From: an uncultured Flavobacteriaceae bacterium
GTDB lineage: Bacteria > Bacteroidota > Bacteroidia > Flavobacteriales > Flavobacteriaceae
Assembly: GCA_947501625.1 (NCBI GenBank)
Contig: CANMWN010000001.1
Coordinates: 445,319 to 509,318 of the forward strand
Direction of reading: 5' to 3'
DNA length: 64,000 bases
A program made the translations under genes and the position numbers. The notes under the pieces were generated by a model, which was given only the letters and a program-made list of their open reading frames with translations, was not told the origin of the DNA and searched no databases. Of the stretch, positions 8,770 to 17,207 are shown one piece after another (the stretch's first letter is position 1; the number at the start of each line of letters is the position of its first letter).

Positions 8770-9564
8770 TTACGAAGCTACTAATCCAAGAGTATAAAGT
8801 TGATCCATAGTTGGTGATTCACTTCCACCTTCAGGTTCTAGTGTTATTCCAAAGGCTTGAGATTCATTTAAATTGGCAAGTTTAAATACTTTGTTTTCAT
8901 CATCAGCAAAATTTTCTAACAATCCCATACTTGTAGGTGTTAAAGGATTTAATGTTAATGACCAAACTTGATAGACTTTCCCAGAAGGTGGCTCAGGTAA
9001 ACCTAGCGCGTCAATAAATGCTACGCCATCTTTTTTATTCCAATAAACTTTAGCGTACGAATCAGGTGAAACTTGTTGACCACCCAATTTAATCGTTTCA
9101 ATATCTTTATCTCTAAAAATAGCAACCAATTCTTTTGCTTTTTCTGTACTTTCATTTGCCTCAGAAATCTTTTGTTCTAATTCAGCATTTTGCTGGGCAA
9201 TTAATTGAATATTATTTTCTACAGATTTATATTCATTAAACATCCAAAACATCCCTATGGCAAGTAATACTGAAGCTGCCCAACCTGAATATGCAAACCA
9301 ATTCGGTTTTTTAATTTCTTGTTTTAATTCAATAATTTTAGGTATTGATGAGATTTTATTAGAAATTTTATCAAAACCAATCGTTGATTTTGGCGCTAAT
9401 GACCCAGACAAAATAACAATTGCTCTTTCAATCTCTTCGACTTCTTTTCTTATTTCAGGATACTGTTTTATCAATTCACTAACCTCTACATTTTCTTTTT
9501 CAGATAATGCACCGGCAACATATAATTCTAATATGCCAGATTCTATGTATTGTTTAGTGTCCAT
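8770..9564 (-). CDS. RskA-like anti-sigma factor
   Basis: A 264-residue single-pass membrane protein. The first ~100 residues are cytoplasmic and acidic/helical (a zinc-less anti-sigma domain; no HxxxCxxC seen). One transmembrane helix lies around 105-125 (AYSGWAASVLLAIGMFWMF), then a coiled coil (about 130-170). The C-terminal domain has the anti-sigma-K signature: YAKVYWNKKDGVAFIDA, LPEPPSGKVYQVWSL and LEPEGGS. It should sequester the ECF sigma factor encoded 1 nt upstream and release it on an envelope signal. Sensing is inferred from family knowledge. Confidence 0.88.
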   Translation of the reverse strand: MDTKQYIESGILELYVAGALSEKENVEVSELIKQYPEIRKEVEEIERAIVILSGSLAPKSTIGFDKISNKISSIPKIIELKQEIKKPNWFAYSGWAASVLLAIGMFWMFNEYKSVENNIQLIAQQNAELEQKISEANESTEKAKELVAIFRDKDIETIKLGGQQVSPDSYAKVYWNKKDGVAFIDALGLPEPPSGKVYQVWSLTLNPLTPTSMGLLENFADDENKVFKLANLNESQAFGITLEPEGGSESPTMDQLYTLGLVAS

Positions 9565-9565
9565 T

Positions 9566-10096
9566 CTAATTTAAAACAATTTTTCTAAGTTCTAAAATGC
9601 AATTTCTATTATTTGTTTTTACAGTTCCTAATGGAATATCTAATTCTTCGGAGGCTTCTTTTTGCGTATAGCCTTGAAAGTATAAAAGTTCTATTAGTTT
9701 TTTACACTTTTCTTTAAGAGAGCCTACAAACTTTTTTATTCCCAATGAATCCATTTTTTTTTCAAGATTTTCATCCGATTCAATAATATCTACGAAAAAA
9801 GTGGCATCAGAGTTTTTATTCTTATTTTTAAATTGCTTAGACCTAGTCATATCAATGGCTGAGTTGCGTGCAATATTAATAAGCCACGTAAAGAATCTAC
9901 CTTTCTTTATCGAAAAAGATTCTGAATTATTCCATGCTTTAATAAAAACATCTTGTAATACTTCTTCAGCTAATTCTTGATTTTTAACGATATTATAAAT
10001 AACACCATGCATACTCTCCGAATACATTTCATAAAGTTTTTCAAAGGCTTTAATATCTTTATTTTGAAATTTTACAAGAAGTTGATCTAAATTCAT
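9566..10096 (-). CDS. ECF-type RNA polymerase sigma factor
   Basis: A 176-residue sigma-70 family protein of extracytoplasmic-function type. Region 2 is about 10-80 (FEKLYEMYSESM, QELAEEVLQDVFIKAWNN, FFTWLINIARNSAID). A variable linker follows, then region 4 about 120-170 with the helix-turn-helix YTQKEASEELDIPLGTVKTNNR. The anti-sigma gene starts 1 nt after its stop, so the two are translationally coupled. The likely regulon includes the neighbouring DUF4331/TPR/receptor genes, judged by location only. A promoter motif common to both transcripts was not convincingly identified by eye. Confidence 0.92.
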   Translation of the reverse strand: MNLDQLLVKFQNKDIKAFEKLYEMYSESMHGVIYNIVKNQELAEEVLQDVFIKAWNNSESFSIKKGRFFTWLINIARNSAIDMTRSKQFKNKNKNSDATFFVDIIESDENLEKKMDSLGIKKFVGSLKEKCKKLIELLYFQGYTQKEASEELDIPLGTVKTNNRNCILELRKIVLN

Positions 10097-10659
10097 AAAG
10101 TGGATTACTTATATACAATAATACAATATATTTACTTCTTAAAAAACTATCTAGTAAGAATCGATGTTAATAGTAGTTTACATGAACTCAAAAATTATAA
10201 TTGTTGGAGTTCGAGTTGTTTTTGAATGTTTAAAAAACTAACTTCGCTAACGGACGATATAGTTAATTATTAACTAACCATATCTTAACATTGAAGCACA
10301 TTCAGCAAAGCTGAACTTTTGTTTCTTCGTGCTTCGCACTCCCATCCCAAAAGATTGTGCTTCAACAGACCTGCTAAACCAAATTATTTAGTATAGTGAT
10401 ATTTAAAATTAATATCACCTTTGCTGGGCATCGAGCCAAAACGATGCACCAACTTTTACTAAACATAATTTGGCTCTGCAATTTTTGCTCCCAATAATCG
10501 AAATTTGGCAAATAACGCAAGACTCGCTTGCTATTCGATAAATTATTATCAGATTGATATAGGAAGTCTAATATCTGATAATAATTGCCCAAATTCCTTA
10601 TATTTACTCAAAAATTACAGAACTACGTTTAGCAGGTCTGTTAGCAAAACCTTCGAGTT
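10097..10659. other. 563-bp intergenic region, no convincing gene
   Basis: The space between the sigma factor start and the tyrS stop. Bases 10097-10290 hold the sigma upstream region and nothing else I can name. Bases 10291-10642 hold the folded inverted-repeat element listed separately. A 72-codon open frame (10374-10592, minus) lies wholly inside that element and looks fortuitous. Confidence 0.6.
10291..10642. repeat. Structured inverted-repeat element, possibly MITE-like or a structured RNA
   Basis: Two adjoining structures. First, 10291-10300 pairs perfectly with 10356-10365 (TTGAAGCACA). It encloses a 6-bp hairpin (TTCAGC at 10301-10306 with GCTGAA at 10310-10315), a CTTTTG/CAAAAG stem (10316-10321/10348-10353) and a small GTGC-TTC-GCAC hairpin (10329-10339), giving a branched fold. 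Second, a 16-bp perfect inverted repeat (10364-10379 with 10627-10642, AACAGACCTGCTAAAC) bounds a 247-bp interior. That interior contains more perfect stems, including a 14-bp pair 10541-10554/10573-10586. There is no transposase. A non-autonomous mobile element or a decayed cassette fits best; the identity is unknown. Confidence 0.6.
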
Positions 10660-11946
10660 TTATACTACACTTAACAAGAAATAACTCTTTTTACCTCTTT
10701 GTAGCAACACATATTTATTGGCAATTAAATCATCAGTAGTAATTACAAAATCATCTTTTACTTTGCTTTTATTTACCGAGATTGAATTCTCTTTCAAGGC
10801 TCTTCTTACTTCGCCATTAGATTTTAAGAAACCTGCATCAGCAAATGCAGGAACAATTTCCAATCCATTTTCAATCTGTGCTCGTGTTACTTCCGCTTGT
10901 GGTACACCTTCAAAAACATCTAAAAATGTCTGTTCATCCAATGTTTTTAAATCATCAGAAGTAGATTTTCCAAACAAAATATTAGACGCTTTGATAGCAT
11001 TGTCATAGGCTTCTTTACCATGTGTTAAAATAGTAACCTCTTCACCAATTTTCTTTTGTAAAATACGCATATGTGGCGCTTCTTGATGCTCGGCAGTCAA
11101 TTTATCAATGGTTTCTTTATCCAAAAACGTGAATATCTTAATATACTTTTCAGCATCAATATCAGAAGAGTTTAGCCAATATTGATAAAATTTATAAGGC
11201 GATGTTCTCTCAGCATCCAACCAAACGTTTCCACCCTCTGTCTTTCCAAATTTTGTCCCATCTGCCTTAGTAACAAGCGGAACTGTAATTGCAAATGCTT
11301 TTCCTTGAATTTTTCTTCGTATCAATTCAGTTCCTGTGGTAATATTTCCCCATTGATCAGAACCTCCCATTTGTAGCAAGCAATTTTTCTCTTTATATAA
11401 ATGATAGAAATCATACCCTTGAAATAGTTGGTAAGTAAACTCCGTAAAACTCATTCCTTCGGTATTTTCACCTGAAATACGTTTCTTCACCGAATCTTTT
11501 GCCATCATATAGTTTACCGTCAAGTGTTTTCCTGTTTCGCGCACAAAATCGATCAATGAAATTTCTTTCATCCAATCGTAATTATTAACCAATTCTGCAC
11601 CGTTTTCGGCATCCGAAAAGTCTAAGTAACGCTCTAATTGTGCTTGAACACCTTTAATATTGTGATTCAACGTTGCTTCATCCAATAAATTACGCTCAGC
11701 AGATTTTCCCGAAGGGTCTCCAACCATTCCTGTTGCACCACCAACCAAAGCAATTGGTTTATGTCCACACAATTGGAAATGTTTTAAAATGAAGATTTGC
11801 ACTAAACTTCCTATATGTAACGAATCTGCAGTTGGATCAAATCCAATATAAGCAGTCGTTTTTTCTTTGGCAAGTTGCTCTTCAGTTCCAGGCATAATAT
11901 CGTGTAAAAGTCCACGCCATTTCAATTCTTCTACAAAATTCTTCAT
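10660..11946 (-). CDS. tyrS: Tyrosine--tRNA ligase
   Basis: A 428-residue class I aminoacyl-tRNA synthetase that charges tRNA-Tyr. The HIGH-type motif is HIGS (within [13 protein letters not shown], about residue 45) and the KMSKS-type loop is KFGKT (about 232). The tyrosine pocket is represented by GGSDQWGNI. The C-terminal ~70 residues form an S4 RNA-binding domain ([17 protein letters not shown]). Length is normal for the bacterial TyrRS. The start is supported by a consensus -7 element (TATCTTTG, minus strand, 11966-11973) 20 nt upstream. It appears monocistronic. Confidence 0.96.
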   Translation of the reverse strand: MKNFVEELKWRGLLHDIMPGTEEQLAKEKTTAYIGFDPTADSLHIGSLVQIFILKHFQLCGHKPIALVGGATGMVGDPSGKSAERNLLDEATLNHNIKGVQAQLERYLDFSDAENGAELVNNYDWMKEISLIDFVRETGKHLTVNYMMAKDSVKKRISGENTEGMSFTEFTYQLFQGYDFYHLYKEKNCLLQMGGSDQWGNITTGTELIRRKIQGKAFAITVPLVTKADGTKFGKTEGGNVWLDAERTSPYKFYQYWLNSSDIDAEKYIKIFTFLDKETIDKLTAEHQEAPHMRILQKKIGEEVTILTHGKEAYDNAIKASNILFGKSTSDDLKTLDEQTFLDVFEGVPQAEVTRAQIENGLEIVPAFADAGFLKSNGEVRRALKENSISVNKSKVKDDFVITTDDLIANKYVLLQRGKKSYFLLSVV

Positions 11947-12074
11947 TCTAAAAATTAATTTTGTGCAAAGATAAAAATGAATGTAGAATTAAAAATGAAT
12001 AATGAATAATTATTTTTAAGCAACAGTTTCTTTGATTTTTTAGCCTTCACCCAAAACCTTTGACCTTTTGTTTC

Positions 12075-12112
12075 TTTGTTGCTTTAAACCTTTTTTATAC
12101 TTTCGTGCTATG
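12075..12112 (+). promoter_or_regulatory. Bacteroidota promoter, apparently leaderless
   Basis: TTTG at 12075-12078, a 19-nt spacer, then TACTTTCG at 12098-12105 (consensus TAnnTTTG with one change). The ATG follows only 4 nt after the -7 box, so the transcript is expected to begin at or within the start codon. Confidence 0.7.
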
Positions 12113-13108
12113 ATTTTGGTTACAGGTAGTACAGGATTGGTCGGCACACATTTATTGGCGGCACTTACGCAAGAACATAATGTTATTAGAGCCATCTATC
12201 GTTCCAAAAACACCCTCCAACGTGTTGAAGAAGTGTTTTCATTTTATTTTGATGATATTCAACCATACTATTCTAAGATTGAATGGATACAAGCGGATAT
12301 TACTGACACAACAACTTTAGACAAAGTCTTTGAAGGAGTTACTCATGTTTATCATGCTGCAGCATTGGTTTCTTTTAATCCAAAAGATTATAAACTAATG
12401 CGAAAAATAAATATAGAAGGAACTGCCAATATTGTCAACTTTAGTATTGATGCAAAAGTGAAGAGGTTATGTTATGTAAGTTCAATTGCTGCTGTTGCAA
12501 AAAATGCTAAACAAGAATTAATTACCGAAGATGGTGACTGGACCGTTGAAGCCAACAACTATGGCTATGCTATTACAAAATATGGTGCCGAAATGGAAGT
12601 TTGGAGAGGAACCCAAGAAGGTTTAGACGCTGTGATTGTGAATCCTGGAATTATTTTAGGCTCAGGTTGTTGGGATACTAGTTCAGGAAAAGTATTTACC
12701 AATGTTAAAAAAGGATTGCGTTTTTATACCGAAGGTGTAACTGGATATATTGATGTCAAAGATGTGGTAAAATCAATGGTTCAATTGATGAATAGTACCA
12801 TTAAGAATGAGCGTTATATTTTGGTATCAGAAAATAAAAGTTTGAAATCTATTTTATTTCAAATCGCTGATGTAATGGGTAAAAAAAGACCTACAATCAA
12901 AGTATCTAAAACGATGAGTGAAATTGCTTGGAGGTTGTTAAGTGTTGTTAAATTAGTAGGTGTTCAACCAACATTAACTAAGCAAACTGCAAAATCAATC
13001 CATAATCAATACTATTTTTCTAGTGAAAAAATTAAAGAGGCTATTGGAATTAATTTTCAACCAATTGATAGTGTAATTGAGGAAGTTTGTAAGAATTATA
13101 GAAATTAA
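12110..13108 (+). CDS. NAD-dependent epimerase/dehydratase family protein
   Basis: A 332-residue extended short-chain dehydrogenase. The NAD(P)-binding glycine motif GSTGLVGTH is at the N-terminus, and the catalytic pair is visible as YGYAITKYGAE (YxxxK) with an upstream Ser in CYVSSIAAV. The interior resembles 3-beta-HSD or dihydroflavonol-reductase-like epimerases rather than sugar-nucleotide epimerases of known specificity. I chose ATG 12110 because the glycine motif starts there and the promoter ends just before it. The longer TTG-initiated frame has no support. It overlaps the convergent DUF4296 gene by 4 nt. Substrate unknown. Confidence 0.85.
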   Translation: MILVTGSTGLVGTHLLAALTQEHNVIRAIYRSKNTLQRVEEVFSFYFDDIQPYYSKIEWIQADITDTTTLDKVFEGVTHVYHAAALVSFNPKDYKLMRKINIEGTANIVNFSIDAKVKRLCYVSSIAAVAKNAKQELITEDGDWTVEANNYGYAITKYGAEMEVWRGTQEGLDAVIVNPGIILGSGCWDTSSGKVFTNVKKGLRFYTEGVTGYIDVKDVVKSMVQLMNSTIKNERYILVSENKSLKSILFQIADVMGKKRPTIKVSKTMSEIAWRLLSVVKLVGVQPTLTKQTAKSIHNQYYFSSEKIKEAIGINFQPIDSVIEEVCKNYRN

Positions 13109-13542
13109 TTTACAATCAAAGTTGTATCTTTTGAAGAAACTGAAGGACGCATTTTATCTCTTATTTCTCCTCGACTAGGTTTATTAACAGAATCTTTATC
13201 TTTTTTAATTTTATTATATTCTTCTTTCATTTTCTGAAGTTTATTTTTTGACTTTTTCAGAATCTTATTGAACTTGTCAATATCAGACATATAATAAAAA
13301 TTACTTTCGGCAAATCTAGTACTATCTATTTGATATTTCTCATATACCAAATACATATAATCTATATTCTTTTTTCCTTGAATGTTTTTAATCGATTTTG
13401 CTCCAAGTGCCAACTGTAAATCTACTAGTAAATCTACCATCTCATCTTCAGGTATTAAATTATCTGGTTTCTTATAAATAGTATTACTAGTACAAGAAAC
13501 TACAAAGATTAAAATCAATAAAATATAAATTAATTGTTTCAT
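13105..13542 (-). CDS. DUF4296 domain lipoprotein
   Basis: A 145-residue lipoprotein: signal peptide with lipobox VSC (Cys near 17). The DUF4296 segment is recognisable by IPEDEMVDLLVDLQLA and the YxxxYxKYQIDSTRFAESNFYYMSD block. The C-terminal third is lysine-rich and coiled-coil-like. In Bacteroidota this family often sits beside dihydroorotase, as here: the start codon overlaps the dihydroorotase stop (TAATG), so the two are translationally coupled. Function unknown. Confidence 0.82.
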   Translation of the reverse strand: MKQLIYILLILIFVVSCTSNTIYKKPDNLIPEDEMVDLLVDLQLALGAKSIKNIQGKKNIDYMYLVYEKYQIDSTRFAESNFYYMSDIDKFNKILKKSKNKLQKMKEEYNKIKKDKDSVNKPSRGEIRDKMRPSVSSKDTTLIVN

Positions 13543-14882
13543 TACCTGTTAAACGTTATACGTTTTCCTTTAATTGTGTCATTAAACTTACCTTGATCAT
13601 AAATCAAGTGACCGTTTACAAATGTACGTGTAATTTTTGATTGAAAAGTAGTTCCTTCAAAAGGCGACCATCCACATTTATACAGCACATTTTCTTTACT
13701 CACTGTCCAAGGGTCGTTCACATCTACCAAAACAAGGTCAGCAAAATAACCTTCTCTTATAAATCCTCTTTTTTCTATCTGAAATAATTTAGCAGGATTA
13801 TGACACATTTTTTCTACTATTTTTTCAATAGTTATTTTTCCTTCTAATGATTTATTTAACAACGCTGGCAAAGCATGCTGAACCAACGGTCCTCCACTTG
13901 GCGCCGAAATATAATTATTACTTTTTTCTTCTAGTGTATGTGGTGCATGATCAGTAGCAATTACATCAATTCTATCGTCTAAAAGCGCTTCCCAAAGTCC
14001 TTCTCTATCTGAAGCCGACTTTACTGCAGGATTCCATTTAATGTGCGTTCCTTTTTCTATATAATCTTTATCAGAAAACCATAAATGATGTACACAAACC
14101 TCAGCAGTAATTTTCTTTTCTTCTAATGGAATATCATTTCTGAAAAGTACTGTTTCTTTGGCAGTAGATAAATGAAATACGTGCAATCTTGCTCCTGTTT
14201 TTTTTGCCAATGCTATTGCACTTGAAGAGGATAAATAACAAGCTTCTTCACTTCTTATTATTGGATGTAATTCAATAGGAATTTCATCTCCATAAATTGC
14301 TTTTTGTTCTGCAAGGTTTTTCTTAATTGTTGCTTCATCTTCACAGTGAACAGAGATTAACATATCGGTTGATGAAAAAATCTTCTCAAGTACTTCTTGA
14401 TTATCTACCAACATATTTCCAGTAGAAGAACCTAAAAACAATTTTATTCCTGCCACATTTTTAGCATCAGTTTTTAATAATTCTTCAAGATTGTCATTTG
14501 TTCCGCCAAACATGAAAGAGAAATTGGCATAAGAAGTCTTACTTGCTGTTTTAAATTTTTGTTCTAAAAGATCTTGAGTTGTTGCTTGTGGAACTGTGTT
14601 TGGCATTTCAATAAAAGTAGTAATTCCACCAGCAACTGCGGCTCTACTTTCAGTCTCTATGTTTGCCTTGTGTGTAAGTCCAGGTTCACGAAAATGTACT
14701 TGATCATCTATTGCTCCAGGAATTAAGTATTGACCATTCGCATCAATAATTGCAACATCTTCACCTTCCAATTCTATTGATGAATTTACTTTTTCTATAA
14801 AATTTCCTTTAATCAAAACATCTCCTAAAAAAGTTGAGTTTTCATTTACAATTTTAGCATTTTTGATTAATGTTTTTTTCAT
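13542..14882 (-). CDS. Dihydroorotase
   Basis: A 446-residue amidohydrolase that interconverts carbamoyl-aspartate and dihydroorotate in pyrimidine synthesis (class I type by length). Metal-site features: DDQVHFREPG near residue 60, the Lys in IKLFLGSSTGN, His in SVHCEDE and HVFHLSTA, and the catalytic Asp in ATDHAPH. The first His of the usual HxH motif is Gln here (QVH). As far as I recall this is shared with other Bacteroidota dihydroorotases and is not a private mutation. It is preceded 17 nt upstream by the glycosyltransferase gene in the same direction. Confidence 0.9.
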   Translation of the reverse strand: MKKTLIKNAKIVNENSTFLGDVLIKGNFIEKVNSSIELEGEDVAIIDANGQYLIPGAIDDQVHFREPGLTHKANIETESRAAVAGGITTFIEMPNTVPQATTQDLLEQKFKTASKTSYANFSFMFGGTNDNLEELLKTDAKNVAGIKLFLGSSTGNMLVDNQEVLEKIFSSTDMLISVHCEDEATIKKNLAEQKAIYGDEIPIELHPIIRSEEACYLSSSSAIALAKKTGARLHVFHLSTAKETVLFRNDIPLEEKKITAEVCVHHLWFSDKDYIEKGTHIKWNPAVKSASDREGLWEALLDDRIDVIATDHAPHTLEEKSNNYISAPSGGPLVQHALPALLNKSLEGKITIEKIVEKMCHNPAKLFQIEKRGFIREGYFADLVLVDVNDPWTVSKENVLYKCGWSPFEGTTFQSKITRTFVNGHLIYDQGKFNDTIKGKRITFNR

Positions 14883-14899
14883 TTTTTATAAAATCTAAA

Positions 14900-15610
14900 T
14901 TATTTATTAAATCGCATTTTAAGCACTCCAAAAATGGCTTCGGAAATAATAGAGCCATTCATTTTTGACTTGCCCTTTACTCGGTCAATAAAAGTAATCG
15001 GAATTTCTTTAATTTTAAAACCTTTTCTCCAAGCCTTAAATTTTAATTCAATTTGAAAAGCATATCCGACAAACTTAATTTTATCTAAATTTATTGTTTC
15101 TAATACTTTTCTATGATAACATACAAATCCTGCTGTAGTATCTTTCACAGGTATTTGAGTAATTATTCTTACATATAATGAAGCTAAATATGATAATAAT
15201 AATCTTTTTTTATCCCAATTATTTATTTTTCCGCCTTTAACATACCTAGAACCAACTGTTAAATCAAAACCATCTTCTTTACACGTTTTATAAAGCAATT
15301 CTACTTTATCAATAGGATGTGAAAAGTCAGCATCCATTTCAATTATATATTGATAATCTTTATTCAAAGCCCATTTAAAACCATGAATATAAGCTGCTCC
15401 TAATCCAGTCTTTTCTGCTCTTATTTCCAAAAACAAACGTTCAGGAAACTCATTCATGAGACTTTGAACTATTTGGTAAGTCCCGTCTATAGAAGTGTCG
15501 TCAACCACTAAAATATCAAACTCTTTTTTTAATGAAAAAACTGTGCGAATAATAGACTCAATATTCTCTTTTTCATTAAATGTAGGTACAATAATTAAAG
15601 TGTCGGACAT
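14900..15610 (-). CDS. Polyprenol monophosphomannose synthase-like glycosyltransferase (GT2)
   Basis: A 236-residue GT2 family enzyme close to dolichol-phosphate mannose synthase. It starts LIIVPTFNEKENI, with nucleotide-sugar residues DDTSIDGT and the metal-binding EMDADFSHP (DxD-like). The acceptor region contains VGSRYVKGG and the conserved RVKGKSKM near the end. It lacks C-terminal membrane helices and is therefore a short, peripheral DPM1-type enzyme. It probably loads mannose or another hexose on an undecaprenyl-type lipid for envelope or glycoprotein glycosylation. A -7 box TATCTTTG lies at 15628-15635 (minus). First gene of a run with dihydroorotase and DUF4296. Confidence 0.88.
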   Translation of the reverse strand: MSDTLIIVPTFNEKENIESIIRTVFSLKKEFDILVVDDTSIDGTYQIVQSLMNEFPERLFLEIRAEKTGLGAAYIHGFKWALNKDYQYIIEMDADFSHPIDKVELLYKTCKEDGFDLTVGSRYVKGGKINNWDKKRLLLSYLASLYVRIITQIPVKDTTAGFVCYHRKVLETINLDKIKFVGYAFQIELKFKAWRKGFKIKEIPITFIDRVKGKSKMNGSIISEAIFGVLKMRFNK

Positions 15611-15686
15611 AAAAATTTATTGAAGCGCAAAGATACTATTTTTTATTACTAATTTTGTTCAGTAATTATATCGATTACTTGAATTT

Positions 15687-16349
15687 ATGATTTATTTAAC
15701 TACCTTATTACTTATTAAAAGTGATTGGACAACATTTACATTTGTCATAGTTGTTTTCTTGCTTGCAATAAGTAAATGGTTGTACAAAGACCGCTTATTT
15801 CATCTAATCAGTATATTTTTTTCTAAAGATTACTTTATAAAATATGGTAAAGACACTCAATTAATTTTTAGTTGGTTTAATTGCCTGCTTTTTTTAGTTC
15901 AAGCTCTAATTTTATCTTTATTGATTGTTGCTTATATTACTCTTTATAAACCAACTATAATTGACAGTAATAGTTTATATCTCTTTTCATTATCCTTTTT
16001 AGCGGTAATTTTATTTTTTGGAATCAGATATATAGTTGGAAAAGTTTTGGCTATAATTTTTGAACTAAATAAAGCTCATGATTACCTGACATTTGCCAAA
16101 ATGAGTTATTTGTATAGTTCAGTATTGTTAATTATTCCATTTGTTTTTTTAACTTATTATATAAAAACATATAATCTTTTGTTATTTCAATTAACAATTT
16201 TACTTTTTACTATATTATTGATTGTGAGATACGTAAATATTTTAATTAATAATAAAAAAATAATTTTTCGCAGATTGTTTTATTTTATATTGTACCTTTG
16301 TGCCCTTGAAATAGCACCTATTTTGTTGACATACAAAATACTTGTTTGA
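15687..16349 (+). CDS. DUF4271 family integral membrane protein
   Basis: A 220-residue protein with about six hydrophobic segments spread along the chain (for example TFVIVVFLLAISKWLY and SVLLIIPFVFLTYY). The N-terminal block KWLYKDRLFHLISIFFSKDYFIKYGKD is the family landmark. No catalytic motif. It precedes the uroporphyrinogen-III synthase gene by 66 nt, an arrangement I associate with Bacteroidota genomes. A -7 box TAATTTTG is at 15650-15657. Function unknown. Confidence 0.82.
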   Translation: MIYLTTLLLIKSDWTTFTFVIVVFLLAISKWLYKDRLFHLISIFFSKDYFIKYGKDTQLIFSWFNCLLFLVQALILSLLIVAYITLYKPTIIDSNSLYLFSLSFLAVILFFGIRYIVGKVLAIIFELNKAHDYLTFAKMSYLYSSVLLIIPFVFLTYYIKTYNLLLFQLTILLFTILLIVRYVNILINNKKIIFRRLFYFILYLCALEIAPILLTYKILV

Positions 16350-16415
16350 TTGAGATAAAATGATTTGATTTAGGTCATTTCATTAACATAGAATAAATTT
16401 TAAAAGTTAAGAGAT

Positions 16416-17162
16416 ATGAAAGTGAAAACAATTCTGGTATCACAACCAACTCCAAAATCAGAAAGTTCACCATACTTTGAATTGGCTAACAAGCAAAAAG
16501 TAAAAATTGATTTTAGGTCTTTTATTCATGTTGAAGGAGCAACTTCTAAAGAGATACGGTTACAAAAAATTGATTTGAGTAACTATTCAGCAATTATTTT
16601 TACAAGTAGAAATGCAGTAGATCATTTTTTTAGAATTGCTGAAGATATGCGTTATTCAGTGCCAGACGATTTAAAATATTTTTGTGAATCTGAGGCTATT
16701 GCTTATTATCTTCAAAAATATGTTGTTTATAGAAAGCGTAAAATTTATGTAGGTAAAAAAACATTCCCTGAATTAATAAAATTAATCAAGAAACATAAAA
16801 ACGAAACGTTTTTATTGCCTTGTTCAGATAAATTAAAGCCTCTAATTCCTGCTGAATTAGATGCATTAGGTGTAAATTGGACAAAAGCTGTTTTTTATAA
16901 AACAGTTGTGAGTGATTTATCAGATTTAGAAAATGTTTTTTATGATATTTTAGTTTTCTTTAGTCCTTCAGGAATAGATTCGTTATTCAAAAACTTTCCT
17001 AAGTTTAAACAAAATAACACTAGAATTGCTGTTTTTGGAAACTCAACAGTCAGAGCTGCTGAAGAAGCTGGACTTAAATGTAATATAAAAGTTCCAACAC
17101 CTGAAACACCTTCAATGACAATGGCTTTAGAAAAGTATATTGTTGATGTAAATAAAAAATAA
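16416..17162 (+). CDS. hemD: Uroporphyrinogen-III synthase
   Basis: A 248-residue HemD-fold protein that closes hydroxymethylbilane to uroporphyrinogen III in haem and sirohaem synthesis. Two-domain pattern: the first half has AIIFTSRNAVDHFF, and the second has LPCSDKLKPLIPAELDALG followed by VFFSPSGIDSLF and the C-terminal AVFGNSTVRAAEEAG. These are the sparse but recognisable landmarks of a poorly conserved family. It follows the DUF4271 gene in the same direction and ends at a bidirectional terminator. Confidence 0.88.
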   Translation: MKVKTILVSQPTPKSESSPYFELANKQKVKIDFRSFIHVEGATSKEIRLQKIDLSNYSAIIFTSRNAVDHFFRIAEDMRYSVPDDLKYFCESEAIAYYLQKYVVYRKRKIYVGKKTFPELIKLIKKHKNETFLLPCSDKLKPLIPAELDALGVNWTKAVFYKTVVSDLSDLENVFYDILVFFSPSGIDSLFKNFPKFKQNNTRIAVFGNSTVRAAEEAGLKCNIKVPTPETPSMTMALEKYIVDVNKK

Positions 17163-17176
17163 TATTATATAAATAT

Positions 17177-17207
17177 AAAAAAAGCCGAGTATTAACTCGG
17201 CTTTTTT
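17177..17207. terminator. Bidirectional intrinsic terminator (hemD / radA)
   Basis: GCCGAGT (17184-17190), a 4-nt loop and ACTCGGC (17195-17201) with an A-run on the left and a T-run on the right. It serves both convergent genes, and the T-run reaches the radA stop. Confidence 0.88.

Noticed and set aside
10374-10592. A 72-codon minus-strand open frame
   Set aside because: It lies inside the inverted-repeat element, has no promoter or recognisable domain, and its sequence is dictated by the stems.
10291-10642. Integron attC site
   Set aside because: The folded inverted repeats invite this, but the ends do not match the core RYYYAAC/GTTRRRY sites and no integrase is in the window.
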